From Nanosynbacter sp. (GTDB lineage Bacteria > Patescibacteriota > Saccharimonadia > Saccharimonadales > Saccharimonadaceae), in contig JABZKC010000013.1 of NCBI GenBank assembly GCA_015257485.1, forward strand, positions 1-17,454: a DNA stretch of 17,454 nucleotides. Direction: 5' to 3'. Every line of letters starts with the position of its first letter. Position 1 is the first letter of the stretch. Made by a program: the position numbers and the translations under genes. Below the pieces are notes generated by a model. It ran no database searches. It was not told where the DNA came from and saw nothing but the letters and a program-made list of their open reading frames with translations. Positions 6,355 through 14,158 of this stretch are shown in pieces.

Positions 6355-7890
6355 ATGGACTTTGATAAAGAAAAGCGAAATCAATTAATTCGCGTAGTTA
6401 TAGTAGATGTAATTTCATTTATTGCCGTGATTTTCATGGTGTTTGTTTTGGTAGCGGTAGTAAAAGGTTGGCGATTAAATCGAAAACTAGAGTTTGAGCA
6501 ATATGGTATGGTGCAGGTGGAGTCTTTACCTACAGGGGCTAAGGTGATAGCAGACGGTCGGGAAATTGCGGAGACGAATATTTCGAAACTACTTTCAGCT
6601 GGTGAGCATGAAATTGTTTTGAGAAAGGATGGTTATGATACCTGGAGTAAAAAAATTTCGATTACTTCTGGCAAACTTTTGCGTTTGAAATATCCACGTT
6701 TGTTTAAGCAATCGCGCGAGACGGAAGTTTTGGCGACGGAAAAAGATTTGAGCTTTTTTGAGACGGCGACGAATCACAGGGCGATTTTGTATGGTTTGAA
6801 AGAATCACCAAAATTTAAATATGTGACAAATCTGGAGGGTGATATTACGACTTCGGAATTTGATATAACGAGCGTTTCGAGTTTTGTGTCGAACGGTAAA
6901 TTCACTGGCAGCTTGAAGAAAATTATTTGGAATGAAAATAGTGAAAAAGCAGTAGTGAATTTAGTTTCGGGCGAGGCCGCAGAATGGTTGCTGTTGAATT
7001 TTAAGGAAGCCGCGAAGAGTGTGAATTTAACTAAGACGATTGGTAGTTTTGTCGATAAAGACATTGAGAAATTAGCGCAAGAAAAGAAGCTGGAAGTTAA
7101 AGAAGCTGAGGATTTCACTAAGGCGGAGAAGGCGAAAAATAGTTATCTCATTTCGGAAGTGCAAATTTCAGACGGGCAGGCGACACGCTTGATGATGCTG
7201 ATCGATGGGAAAATTCGTGAAGTAAACTTGAATGAGAAAATTATTTACGAAACGATGGTTTCGGACGTGGCGAAGTTTTCGATGTACGGTTCGGAACTAG
7301 CTTTTGTGAAGAAGCTGAATGCGGAGAAAAAATTCGTGATTGGCATTTATAAATTGAAAGATACAGGCGAAATTAAGATCGATGAAGTCGATGAAACGGT
7401 GGAATTGAGTCACATTTTTGTTAATCTAACCGAATTTTATGGTGAAAAATATCTCAATACGGTGATTGGGCAAAATCTCCGGGTTTATAATACGGAAGAT
7501 TACCCAAATCATGACAGCGAAAATACTAGTTTGAATTTGGCCATGGAAAAAACTTTGGAGGCGGCGCCGTCAGAATTTTATACCTCCGCGAATGGTGAAT
7601 TCTTTATGGGGGTGAGCGACAATAAGGTAATGTTGGTGAATTTGGAGTTGATGGAGCTTTTGCAATTCGAACATAATAATAATACGATCAGGCAATTGGA
7701 TTATTATTTGATGTTTGATGTGGTAGATGGCAAGATGCAAGTTTATGATTTTGATCATGATAATCAGCGCACGATTTTGGAAAATGTAGCGAATGGTTTT
7801 GATGCGGTGATTAATCATAATAACCGTTACCTTTATTATGTGGGGGCGAGCGATAATGGCTTGCAGATTAAGCGTGATAAATTATTCTAA
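6355..7890 (+). CDS. PEGA-domain membrane protein
   Basis: A 511-residue protein. It has a short basic N-terminus, one membrane helix at about 12-37 without a cleavage site, and a PEGA domain at about 50-112 (G-M-V-Q-V-x-S-L-P-T-G-A-K-V, then G-E-H-E-I-x-L-R-K-D-G-Y). A long beta-rich region of about 390 residues follows with no recognised motif; its recurring short strands suggest a propeller, which is inferred. PEGA domains are small beta domains common in S-layer and envelope proteins. The domain should face outside as a signal-anchored protein. The start at 6355 rests on the promoter overlapping the only upstream alternative. It diverges from the DUF4367-like gene and ends at a strong terminator. 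A structural or stress-sensing envelope role is plausible but unproven. Confidence 0.85.
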   Translation: MDFDKEKRNQLIRVVIVDVISFIAVIFMVFVLVAVVKGWRLNRKLEFEQYGMVQVESLPTGAKVIADGREIAETNISKLLSAGEHEIVLRKDGYDTWSKKISITSGKLLRLKYPRLFKQSRETEVLATEKDLSFFETATNHRAILYGLKESPKFKYVTNLEGDITTSEFDITSVSSFVSNGKFTGSLKKIIWNENSEKAVVNLVSGEAAEWLLLNFKEAAKSVNLTKTIGSFVDKDIEKLAQEKKLEVKEAEDFTKAEKAKNSYLISEVQISDGQATRLMMLIDGKIREVNLNEKIIYETMVSDVAKFSMYGSELAFVKKLNAEKKFVIGIYKLKDTGEIKIDEVDETVELSHIFVNLTEFYGEKYLNTVIGQNLRVYNTEDYPNHDSENTSLNLAMEKTLEAAPSEFYTSANGEFFMGVSDNKVMLVNLELMELLQFEHNNNTIRQLDYYLMFDVVDGKMQVYDFDHDNQRTILENVANGFDAVINHNNRYLYYVGASDNGLQIKRDKLF

Positions 7891-7898
7891 GATTAAGT

Positions 7899-7929
7899 AA
7901 AAATAGACCTGTAGGCAGGTCTATTTTTT
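7899..7929 (+). terminator. Terminator of the PEGA gene
   Basis: A 13-bp stem, AAAAATAGACCTG / CAGGTCTATTTTT, with a 4-nt loop and T tail, 8 nt after the stop. Confidence 0.9.
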
Positions 7930-8013
7930 ATGATAAGAAGATTCGTGAACTTGAGGCTGAGATTTTTATGGAATGGGGCCTCTTTTTTGGTTTAACTAAA
8001 CATAAATTAATGT

Positions 8014-8046
8014 TAAAAAATAGACCCGTGGTGGAGTCTATTTTTT
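8014..8046 (-). terminator. Terminator of the sortase gene
   Basis: Stem AAAAAATAGAC (8015-8025) with GTCTATTTTTT (8036-8046); on the minus strand the T run follows the stem. It lies 10 nt past the sortase stop and shares the AAAATAGAC arm with the terminator at 7899. Confidence 0.85.
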
Positions 8047-8055
8047 GATTGGCCT

Positions 8056-9903
8056 TTAATGATTATTGGTGAGGAAGCCCCAGATTTTTTGAAAGAATGA
8101 CTTTTCGTTGGCCGGCATTTTGGAGGAGGTATTATTCCCTGGTAAAGCGGTAGTAGAATCGGTAGAAGTTGGGGTACTAACGGCTTTTTCTTCGTAGGTT
8201 GGACTAACTTGTTCGGCGGTCACCAATAGGCGGTAACGGTCGGAGCCGAGTGGCGTACAAGTAATGAGAGTGAGAATTGGTTTACTGGTTGGGTAAACTA
8301 ATGCGGCTACATCAGTTGGTTCGACGGTTTGTTTCTTTATAACTTTATAGGTGTAACGAACCGAATTGTAATTGACGTAGATAAGGTCATTATCCTGCAG
8401 ACGTTCGAGGCCGGAGAAGATAAATTTGTATTGATTGTTACTATAAATATCACCGGCGGAGTGACCAGAAATTACAAGGTTGCCGACTTGACCTGGCAGT
8501 GCATCGGCGCCAGGAATTTTAAATTGAGCTACACCATGATTCATTGTGTTATCAATAGTGGCAGTGTCGTTGGCGATATTAAAGTGCGCTGGAACATCGA
8601 CATTGAGTTTCGGAATAATGAGTTTTGGCTCGGCGGTCGGGGCGGCAGTAATAGTCGGATCAATGGCGGTGATTTCGGTGTCATTAGAATTTCCGGGAGC
8701 AATATAGGCCATAATCGGAGCGAAGATTAGGCGGTTATATTGCAAGAACAGGATGAAAAGTACGGTGAAAACTCCGGCGAAAATCGGGATGAACTTGCGA
8801 TGTTTTTTAGAGAGCTGGAAGCTACTGCTGGCTTTTTTCTGAATACGCTCTTTTAGTGTAGCTTCGATGGTTTTAATATGAATTGATTCGAGTGAAGGGG
8901 GAGTTTCGGTAGTTTTGGCTTGGGTGTCTTCGGAAAATTTTTCGCTAGTTTCAGGATTTTTCGGTTTTGGGTTTTTGAGATTTTTGATTAGACGCTTTTG
9001 ACTATCGAGAGCTAGTTGGCCGATTTGGTTGCGTTTTTCGTACTGATTATTTAGCTCAGTTTTTTCGGTCTCTACGTATGATTTGGCGGCTTTAGCATAA
9101 TATTCACTGTAGTATTTTTGATAATAATTTTGCCAAGCGCTGTGATAATTTTGCCAATCCACTTTTTGATTCATATTGATTGGAGCTTGTTTGAGTGAAC
9201 CAATTTCGCCGCCTGTAGGTTGAGTTTGATAATTGTATTGTGAGTTATTTTGCGCGTTATATTGTGTGTTGGGCTGTACGGCGTAAGTTTGATGAGTGGC
9301 CGCATAATTCCCTGTGGTGCTGCCTAAATTGGTTGGAGTTTGGCTGCTAAAATTTTGACTAATTGAACTTTGATTTTGATATGGATTGTAACGATTGGTG
9401 CCGGTTTGAATTTGATAAGTGTGGCGGAAAGGATTGCCCGTGGCAGGAGATTTTTGGGTGGCAAAATTTTGATAAACTGGACGATCGGTGGACTGTGCTT
9501 GACTAGATGCAGTGGATGATGATTGATTATATGTGGCGCTAGTGGAAGTTTGTGAATTTGAAGTTTTCGTAGAGGGGTGCTTAAAAGAATTTTTGGCGTA
9601 AGTTTCTGTAGTTTGAGTGAGGCCTTTTAGTTTTTTCTGTGCCTTGGAAATTAAATTAAACAAAGAGTTTTTCGACTGTTTGATGGCAGATGAGTTGGCG
9701 GAAGTGGCTGGTGAAGTGCTTGCGAGTTTTTGATTATATTCAGTAGAAGAAATCACGCGCGTAGGGGCAACGTTGGTTAGATTTTGGCTAGCAACAGAAT
9801 TTTCACCTTGATGAAAGGCTTCCATGACTTTTTTTCGAGCGAGATCAGCGACGGTTTGACGTTGCTTATCCTCTGTAGATTGCCCACCAGTTACAGAATT
9901 CAT
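8056..9903 (-). CDS. Sortase with long low-complexity cytoplasmic N-terminus
   Basis: Membrane-bound transpeptidase that cleaves sorting signals and joins surface proteins to the envelope or to pilins. It has 615 residues, well above the usual 200-300. Residues 1-110 are polar; 111-229 are very rich in Gln, Asn, Ser, Thr and Tyr; 248-290 form a Tyr/Gln-rich helical stretch; 291-370 are charged. A membrane helix spans about 371-393. The sortase domain (about 425-570) carries His481 in S-G-H-S-A-G, Cys549 in T-L-I-T-C-T-P-L-G, and Arg558 (or Arg556) in D-R-Y-R-L-L-V. The catalytic set is complete. The motifs are closest to class C/D enzymes. A Ser/Thr-rich tail ends the protein. ATG 9903 lies 6 nt from an extended -10, so the mRNA should be leaderless. 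No LPXTG-type substrate is encoded in the window. Confidence 0.92.
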   Translation of the reverse strand: MNSVTGGQSTEDKQRQTVADLARKKVMEAFHQGENSVASQNLTNVAPTRVISSTEYNQKLASTSPATSANSSAIKQSKNSLFNLISKAQKKLKGLTQTTETYAKNSFKHPSTKTSNSQTSTSATYNQSSSTASSQAQSTDRPVYQNFATQKSPATGNPFRHTYQIQTGTNRYNPYQNQSSISQNFSSQTPTNLGSTTGNYAATHQTYAVQPNTQYNAQNNSQYNYQTQPTGGEIGSLKQAPINMNQKVDWQNYHSAWQNYYQKYYSEYYAKAAKSYVETEKTELNNQYEKRNQIGQLALDSQKRLIKNLKNPKPKNPETSEKFSEDTQAKTTETPPSLESIHIKTIEATLKERIQKKASSSFQLSKKHRKFIPIFAGVFTVLFILFLQYNRLIFAPIMAYIAPGNSNDTEITAIDPTITAAPTAEPKLIIPKLNVDVPAHFNIANDTATIDNTMNHGVAQFKIPGADALPGQVGNLVISGHSAGDIYSNNQYKFIFSGLERLQDNDLIYVNYNSVRYTYKVIKKQTVEPTDVAALVYPTSKPILTLITCTPLGSDRYRLLVTAEQVSPTYEEKAVSTPTSTDSTTALPGNNTSSKMPANEKSFFQKIWGFLTNNH

Positions 9904-9909
9904 AAAAAT

Positions 9910-9918
9910 ATTATAACA
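9910..9918 (-). promoter_or_regulatory. Extended -10 promoter of the sortase gene
   Basis: TGT-TATAAT (9918-9910), 6 nt before ATG 9903, which puts the expected start of transcription at or next to the A of the start codon. There is no -35 match. It is back-to-back with the tRNA-Leu promoter. Confidence 0.68.
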
Positions 9919-9924
9919 GAGTTA

Positions 9925-9953
9925 TTGGAAATACTCTATAAATATGATAAAAT
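9925..9953 (+). promoter_or_regulatory. Promoter of tRNA-Leu
   Basis: -35 TTGGAA (9925-9930), a 17-nt spacer, and -10 TAAAAT (9948-9953) preceded by TGA. Eight bases lie between the -10 and the first tRNA base, the same as at tRNA-Glu; the likely start is A9960 or G9962. Confidence 0.78.
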
Positions 9954-9961
9954 TTCTCTAT

Positions 9962-10048
9962 GGGCGAATGGCGGAATTGGTAGACGCGCCAGACTCAAAA
10001 TCTAGTTCCAGCAATGGAGTGTGGGTTCGATTCCCACTTCGCCCACCA
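9962..10048 (+). tRNA. tRNA-Leu (anticodon CAA)
   Basis: An 87-nt class II tRNA. Acceptor GGGCGAA (9962-9968) pairs with TTCGCCC (10038-10044), then discriminator A and encoded CCA. The D arm contains GGTAGACGCG; anticodon loop CTCAAAA gives CAA, reading UUG. It has a long variable arm and T arm GTGGGTTCGATTCCCAC. Confidence 0.96.
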
Positions 10049-10090
10049 AATGTATTTTTCGGAATTACATTGGTTGTAGATGATATTAAT

Positions 10091-10121
10091 AGGTCTTCTC
10101 TGTCTGAGATTGACCTTTTTT
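10091..10121 (+). terminator. Terminator of tRNA-Leu
   Basis: AGGTC (10091-10095) pairs with GACCT (10112-10116), with inner TCTC/GAGA pairing, followed by TTTTT. It is 43 nt past the tRNA end. Confidence 0.75.
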
Positions 10122-10221
10122 GATTGTTAATTTAGAGGCTTGAGAAGTTTTATTATGCAAACTCCTTTTCGGGGATGCACTTGTGTGAATGGTGTGTTTA
10201 TATTTTATTGTCTTTGATAAT

Positions 10222-10267
10222 AAAAAAGAGAGTGTCGCCAGCTCCATACGGTGCCTTGTTTCACTCT
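10222..10267 (-). terminator. Minus-strand terminator or small RNA
   Basis: On the minus strand AGAGTG (10267-10262) pairs with CACTCT (10234-10229), with a 27-nt loop, then CTTTTTTATT. It may end the hydrolase transcript. Alternatively the TGA-TATTAT at 10284-10276 could start a transcript near 10269 of about 48 nt that is nearly all this hairpin. Confidence 0.5.
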
Positions 10268-10292
10268 ATGTCGCTATAATATCACAGCTCGT

Positions 10293-10333
10293 CTTTAAAG
10301 TCACACTAATCCATGGATTTAATGTGATTAAAG
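10293..10333. repeat. Imperfect inverted repeat around a 12-bp palindrome
   Basis: The perfect palindrome AATCCATGGATT (10308-10319) is flanked by partly complementary arms (CTTTAA...TTAAAG and ACACT...TGTGA type). It lacks a T tail, so it is not a simple terminator; it may be a protein site or an RNA structure in the hydrolase 3' untranslated region. Confidence 0.5.
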
Positions 10334-10375
10334 AGTAATAAAATAACGGTTAGTTTATTTTGATAGAAATTAGAT

Positions 10376-10951
10376 TCAATCAACTAGACGATTAAGCACT
10401 TCTTTTTGATAGATCGGTTCTTTGTTGTGATTTTGATAACTATGGTCGGCGTTTTTTATTTCAATGACGGCTATTTTATTGCCGACAATTTTTTGGACTT
10501 CGGATGGCGCCGCAAAGCGATCATTTTCACCCTGTATAACCAGTTTTAAATTGTCTGAAATTGCGTTTTGCTTTACTTCGTTTGGAATATAGCCTAAGAC
10601 AATGAGATCGATGGATTTGTCTGGGTATTTTGCAAAATAATAACTAGAGATAATTCCGCCGAGTGATTTGGCAATAATCGTGATACGGTTATAACCTTCT
10701 GCGTGAATAAAATCTATGACTTGTTTGAGAGCTGATACTTCTTCTAATAAATCGGGACCACTAGAGTTTTCTTCCCTACGTTCACAATATGGAAAATTAA
10801 AACATAACGCACTATTATTGGTCTTAGCGATTGTATCGAAAATGGCGGAGATAAAATCTGTCTCTACACCGACTGGCCCTCCACCATGGATGATTAGGTA
10901 AATATTTTTACTGTTATTCTTTTTATAATATTTATAGGTAAGTCCTTCCAC
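10376..10951 (-). CDS. Small alpha/beta hydrolase (KANL3/Tex30-like)
   Basis: A 191-residue cytoplasmic serine hydrolase without a signal peptide. The oxyanion-loop motif H-G-G-G-P-V-G is at about 22-28, a core strand and the motif N-F-P-Y follow at about 53-56, and the nucleophile elbow A-K-S-L-G-G places Ser96. Asp144 in G-E-N-D-R-F and His170 in N-A-D-H-S-Y complete the triad. The compact size and the F-N-F-P-Y segment resemble the KANL3/Tex30 or dienelactone-hydrolase-like group; the substrate cannot be read from sequence. GTG 10951 is the start, with GGAG 8 nt upstream. The stop is TGA. It stands alone, diverging from the coiled-coil/ATPase operon and converging with tRNA-Leu. Confidence 0.85.
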   Translation of the reverse strand: MEGLTYKYYKKNNSKNIYLIIHGGGPVGVETDFISAIFDTIAKTNNSALCFNFPYCERREENSSGPDLLEEVSALKQVIDFIHAEGYNRITIIAKSLGGIISSYYFAKYPDKSIDLIVLGYIPNEVKQNAISDNLKLVIQGENDRFAAPSEVQKIVGNKIAVIEIKNADHSYQNHNKEPIYQKEVLNRLVD

Positions 10952-11039
10952 TAGGTGCGCTCCGTTATTTAGTGTTATTACACATCAAAAGCTAAAAAGA
11001 ATCAAGGGGTGGGTCGATTTTTAATTATTATTCTTTTTG

Positions 11040-11048
11040 TGCTAAAAT
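11040..11048 (+). promoter_or_regulatory. Promoter of the coiled-coil/ATPase operon
   Basis: TGC-TAAAAT (11040-11048), an extended -10 without a good -35, 47 nt before GTG 11096. A second TAAAAT lies at 11073-11078. Confidence 0.45.
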
Positions 11049-11095
11049 AAGAGATAGATATTTTAAATTGCATAAAATAACAGAAAGATTTTTAG

Positions 11096-11593
11096 GTGAA
11101 TAAACAAATAAAGAATATTATTTCGGTGGTAATTCTGATGGCTGGCTGTTTGGGCCTTTTTTTGTTTAGTAAACAGATCAAAATTGATAATCAAAATAAC
11201 CCTGTGCGAAATTATGTGGGGCAATCAAAAGAAATTATTCAGAGTCAGCTAAATGAAAAAAACGAAGCGGTAAAAAAACTGAAGTCGGAGTTGGAACAAA
11301 ATCCGGTGCGTGAGACGGAAGAAAAAATTCATGCACTAGAAGCCGAGATTTTGGATCTGGAAGAAGAAAAATATAAAGTTGAAAGTAATTTTTATAAGAA
11401 TCTTCGAAGTGGAACGGACGCAAGAATTAATTTGGTGCTCAAGGGTATTTGTTTGATACTCATGTTGATGGTGGCGATTTGGCTAAAAACCAAGCAGAAA
11501 AATAGACACGAAAAAATGGATATGAAAATACCGAAAACACCAAAATTAAAAATGGAAATTCCGGAAAGAAAAGACAAAAGTGATAAAAAATAA
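11096..11593 (+). CDS. Two-TM coiled-coil membrane protein
   Basis: A 165-residue protein, family not recognised. Membrane helices lie at about 8-25 and 112-130, joined by a strongly charged coiled coil at about 43-97 (repeated Glu/Lys with Leu/Ile spacing). A Lys/Pro-rich tail follows from 131, including K-I-P-K-T-P-K-L-K. By the positive-inside rule the coiled coil is probably outside and the basic tail inside, though the lysines near both helix ends make this uncertain. The start is GTG 11096 without a clear ribosome-binding site. Its last 14 bases overlap the start of the P-type ATPase gene, which implies translational coupling, so it may be an accessory or regulatory subunit of the pump; no such subunit is known to me for this pump family. 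Confidence 0.75.
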   Translation: MNKQIKNIISVVILMAGCLGLFLFSKQIKIDNQNNPVRNYVGQSKEIIQSQLNEKNEAVKKLKSELEQNPVRETEEKIHALEAEILDLEEEKYKVESNFYKNLRSGTDARINLVLKGICLILMLMVAIWLKTKQKNRHEKMDMKIPKTPKLKMEIPERKDKSDKK

Positions 11594-14018
11594 GCAGAGT
11601 TTAGGTGGGGTTCAGGGACTTAGTCAGGAGGAAGTAAAAGAGCGTGTTAAAAAAGGCCAGGTGAATACTGCGGTTCAGGCGCCGACGAAAACCATTGGTG
11701 AAATTATTCGCAGTAATTCCCTGACCTACTTTAATTTTGTTTTTTTGTTTTTGGCGACTTTGCTATTTTTAGTACATGCTTATAAAGATATGAGTTTTTT
11801 GCCGTTGATTTTTATCAACTCCTTGATTGGTATTTTGCAGGAATTACGCGCGAAGCAAATTTTGGATAAACTAAGCGTGCTGAATACGCCAAAAATCAAA
11901 GTAGTGCGCGAGGCTAAGGAGCAAGAGATTTGGACGCATAAATTAGTATTAGATGACATTATTATTTTGGAGGCGGGGGCGCAGATTCCGGCAGATGCAG
12001 GGGTGGTTTCGGGTGAAATTCTGGTAAACGAGGCGCTACTAACTGGTGAGTCGGATGAAATTAAAAAGACTACTGGTGATGAATTGATGTCGGGAAGTTT
12101 TGTGGTCTCGGGTAAATGCTATGCAAGGTTAACTCGCGTGGGTGCAGAATCGTATATTTCACAACTAACCCTAAAAGCGAAGGCTATTAAAACCACTGAG
12201 CAATCGGAGATTTTAAAATCACTAAATAACTTTGTGAGACTAGCCGGAATTTTGATTATTCCGATCGGCTTATTGATGTTTGGTCAGCAATATCTTATTT
12301 ATGCGACGCCGATAAAGATGAGTATTCAGGCGATGATTGCGGCGATAGTAGGGATGATCCCTGAGGGGCTATTCTTGCTTTCTTCCGTGACACTAGTGCT
12401 TTCGGCAGTGCGTTTGGCACAGAAAAAAGTTTTGGTGCATGATATGCATTGTATCGAAACTTTGGCGCGCGTGGACGTTTTGTGTGTGGATAAAACTGGT
12501 ACAATTACGAACGATAAAATGAGTGTGAGCGGCGTTTATGGAATGACCGGATCTGAGATGAGGGGCGATCTTGATTTAGATTTTTGGCGGACGATGGTGG
12601 CGGAGGAAGTGGATAATGATACGATGAAAGCGCTGAAAAAGTTTGCCGAAGAGCGGGCTGTTAGGGGATCGAAATTCGATAAGGATTCCGTGCAACAAGT
12701 CATCGGTTTTTCTTCGAAACATAAATATAGTGGTGTGCAATTTAAAGATAAAACTTTTTTGATTGGTGCGCCGGAATTTGTCTTAAAAGAGGATCTAAAA
12801 AAATACGAAAAGACTATTCAGAAATTTACCAAGCAAGGGTATCGTGTCTTAATTTTTGGTGAAGTAACGAAGCAGAAAGACATTGAATTGCTTGCTTCGG
12901 GTGAGCGGGAGATTTCACCGATTAAGCCGATTAATATTGTGCTTTTGATGAATGAAATTCGCGAATCAGCGAAGCGTACTTTTGATTATTTTGCAAAACA
13001 AGGCGTGGAAGTAAAAGTGATCTCTGGAGATAACGCTGAGACCGTTTCAATTGTGGCGGAAAAAGCGGGGATTAAAAATGCGAAGAAATTTATCGATCTT
13101 TCGAGCTTGCCGGAGGGGTGTGATTTTGAAAAGATTGTACTAGAAAATACGGTTTTTGGACGCGTGAAACCAGAAGAAAAGCGTAAGATGGTGAAAATTT
13201 TACAGAAGGCGGGACATACCGTAGCGATGACCGGAGATGGGGTGAACGACATCTTAGCCTTAAAAGACGCGGATTGTTCGGTGGCGATGGCTTCAGGTTC
13301 TCAGGCGGCCTCGCAGGTGGCGCAATTGGTGTTACTCGATTCGGATTTTTCACGCATGCCGCAGATTGTAGATGAGGGGCGTCGAGTGGTGAATAACTTA
13401 GAGCGTTCAGGCTCGTTATTCTTAGTGAAAAATGTCTTTTCTTTTATTGTGGCACTGCTCTCGATTGGTTTTGGTTTTATGTATCCGCTTTTGCCGACCC
13501 AGGTTTCGTTGGTTACAATGTTTACGATTGGCGTGCCGAGTTTCTTCTTGGCGCAGATTCCGAATAAAGATTTGATTCGGGGAAATTTCATGATTAATAT
13601 CTTAAAGAAAGCAATTCCAGCGGCGCTGACTAATGTGATAATTGTACTTGCGCTGATTAATTTAAGATTATGGTTGGGGCTCACGCGTGAGCAACTCGGT
13701 ATGCTTTGCGTGCTAGGTTGGGAAGTGGTAGGAATCACTTATCTCGCGCGAATTTGTATACCGTATGACAATATTTGGAAAAAGCTAATTGTGGGAGGAT
13801 GTACTTTCGGCATGTTATTCTGTATGATTTTCTTGCAAAGTTTATTTAGCGTGCATATTAATTTATCAATGATTGAATGGGCAATCTTTAGTGCGATTTT
13901 AATTATTACAGTGCCATTAATGATGGCAATCGAAAATATGTCGCGTTGGCTTTATCGAAACGTGATGATTAAGATTCTAAAGAATAAAATTATTGATAAG
14001 TTACCAGAAATCGAATAG
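11580..14018 (+). CDS. P-type cation-transporting ATPase (CtpE-like)
   Basis: ATP-driven cation pump in the cytoplasmic membrane, 812 residues. The actuator domain has T-G-E-S at 155-158. The phosphorylation motif D-K-T-G-T has Asp304 as the phospho-acceptor. The hinge motif T-G-D-G-V-N-D is at 551-557. Helix M4 carries P-E-G-L at 261-264, the ion-binding turn of type II pumps. About ten membrane helices are visible: two before the actuator, two around P-E-G-L and six after residue 610. The nucleotide domain is short (about 305-490). The layout matches the CtpE/YfgQ-like group, for which mycobacterial CtpE is linked to calcium uptake; the ion here is unproven. GTG 11580 overlaps the upstream gene by 14 bp. 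A strong terminator follows at 14102. Confidence 0.9.
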   Translation: MIKNKQSLGGVQGLSQEEVKERVKKGQVNTAVQAPTKTIGEIIRSNSLTYFNFVFLFLATLLFLVHAYKDMSFLPLIFINSLIGILQELRAKQILDKLSVLNTPKIKVVREAKEQEIWTHKLVLDDIIILEAGAQIPADAGVVSGEILVNEALLTGESDEIKKTTGDELMSGSFVVSGKCYARLTRVGAESYISQLTLKAKAIKTTEQSEILKSLNNFVRLAGILIIPIGLLMFGQQYLIYATPIKMSIQAMIAAIVGMIPEGLFLLSSVTLVLSAVRLAQKKVLVHDMHCIETLARVDVLCVDKTGTITNDKMSVSGVYGMTGSEMRGDLDLDFWRTMVAEEVDNDTMKALKKFAEERAVRGSKFDKDSVQQVIGFSSKHKYSGVQFKDKTFLIGAPEFVLKEDLKKYEKTIQKFTKQGYRVLIFGEVTKQKDIELLASGEREISPIKPINIVLLMNEIRESAKRTFDYFAKQGVEVKVISGDNAETVSIVAEKAGIKNAKKFIDLSSLPEGCDFEKIVLENTVFGRVKPEEKRKMVKILQKAGHTVAMTGDGVNDILALKDADCSVAMASGSQAASQVAQLVLLDSDFSRMPQIVDEGRRVVNNLERSGSLFLVKNVFSFIVALLSIGFGFMYPLLPTQVSLVTMFTIGVPSFFLAQIPNKDLIRGNFMINILKKAIPAALTNVIIVLALINLRLWLGLTREQLGMLCVLGWEVVGITYLARICIPYDNIWKKLIVGGCTFGMLFCMIFLQSLFSVHINLSMIEWAIFSAILIITVPLMMAIENMSRWLYRNVMIKILKNKIIDKLPEIE

Positions 14019-14022
14019 TTAA

Positions 14023-14051
14023 TTATTAATAAAACAGTTTATTAATAAAAC
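14023..14051 (+). repeat. Direct repeat of a 13-mer containing a palindrome
   Basis: TTATTAATAAAAC occurs at 14023-14035 and 14039-14051 (period 16); its TTATTAATAA core is a perfect palindrome. It lies in the 3' region between ATPase stop and terminator. Function unknown. Confidence 0.6.
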
Positions 14052-14101
14052 CGGGGCGAATATCTTATAGGCTGTGACTTTTGGGATATTGAATGAGAAT
14101 A

Positions 14102-14133
14102 AAAAAATATCAGCTACGAAGCTGATATTTTTT
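14102..14133. terminator. Bidirectional terminator between ATPase and DUF2207 genes
   Basis: A 14-bp stem, AAAAAATATCAGCT / AGCTGATATTTTTT, with 4-nt loop ACGA and T runs on both strands, between convergent genes. Confidence 0.92.
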
Positions 14134-14158
14134 ATTTGAAGTTTTGGGGCTTTAGTTT

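Larger units (their letters stand above)
10049..10375 (+). other. Gene-free spacer with inverted repeats
   Basis: 327 bases between convergent tRNA-Leu and the hydrolase gene. No convincing reading frame was found. It holds the tRNA-Leu terminator (10091-10121), a minus-strand hairpin with T tail (10222-10267) behind a possible promoter (10276-10284), and an imperfect inverted repeat at 10293-10333. Confidence 0.6.

Noticed and set aside
6331..6357. Longer start (TTG 6331) for the PEGA gene
   Set aside because: The TATAAT box lies inside that extension, so the mRNA would begin after it.
10154..10216. A 20-codon frame beginning MQTPFRGC
   Set aside because: It has no ribosome-binding site, is very short and has no supporting context.
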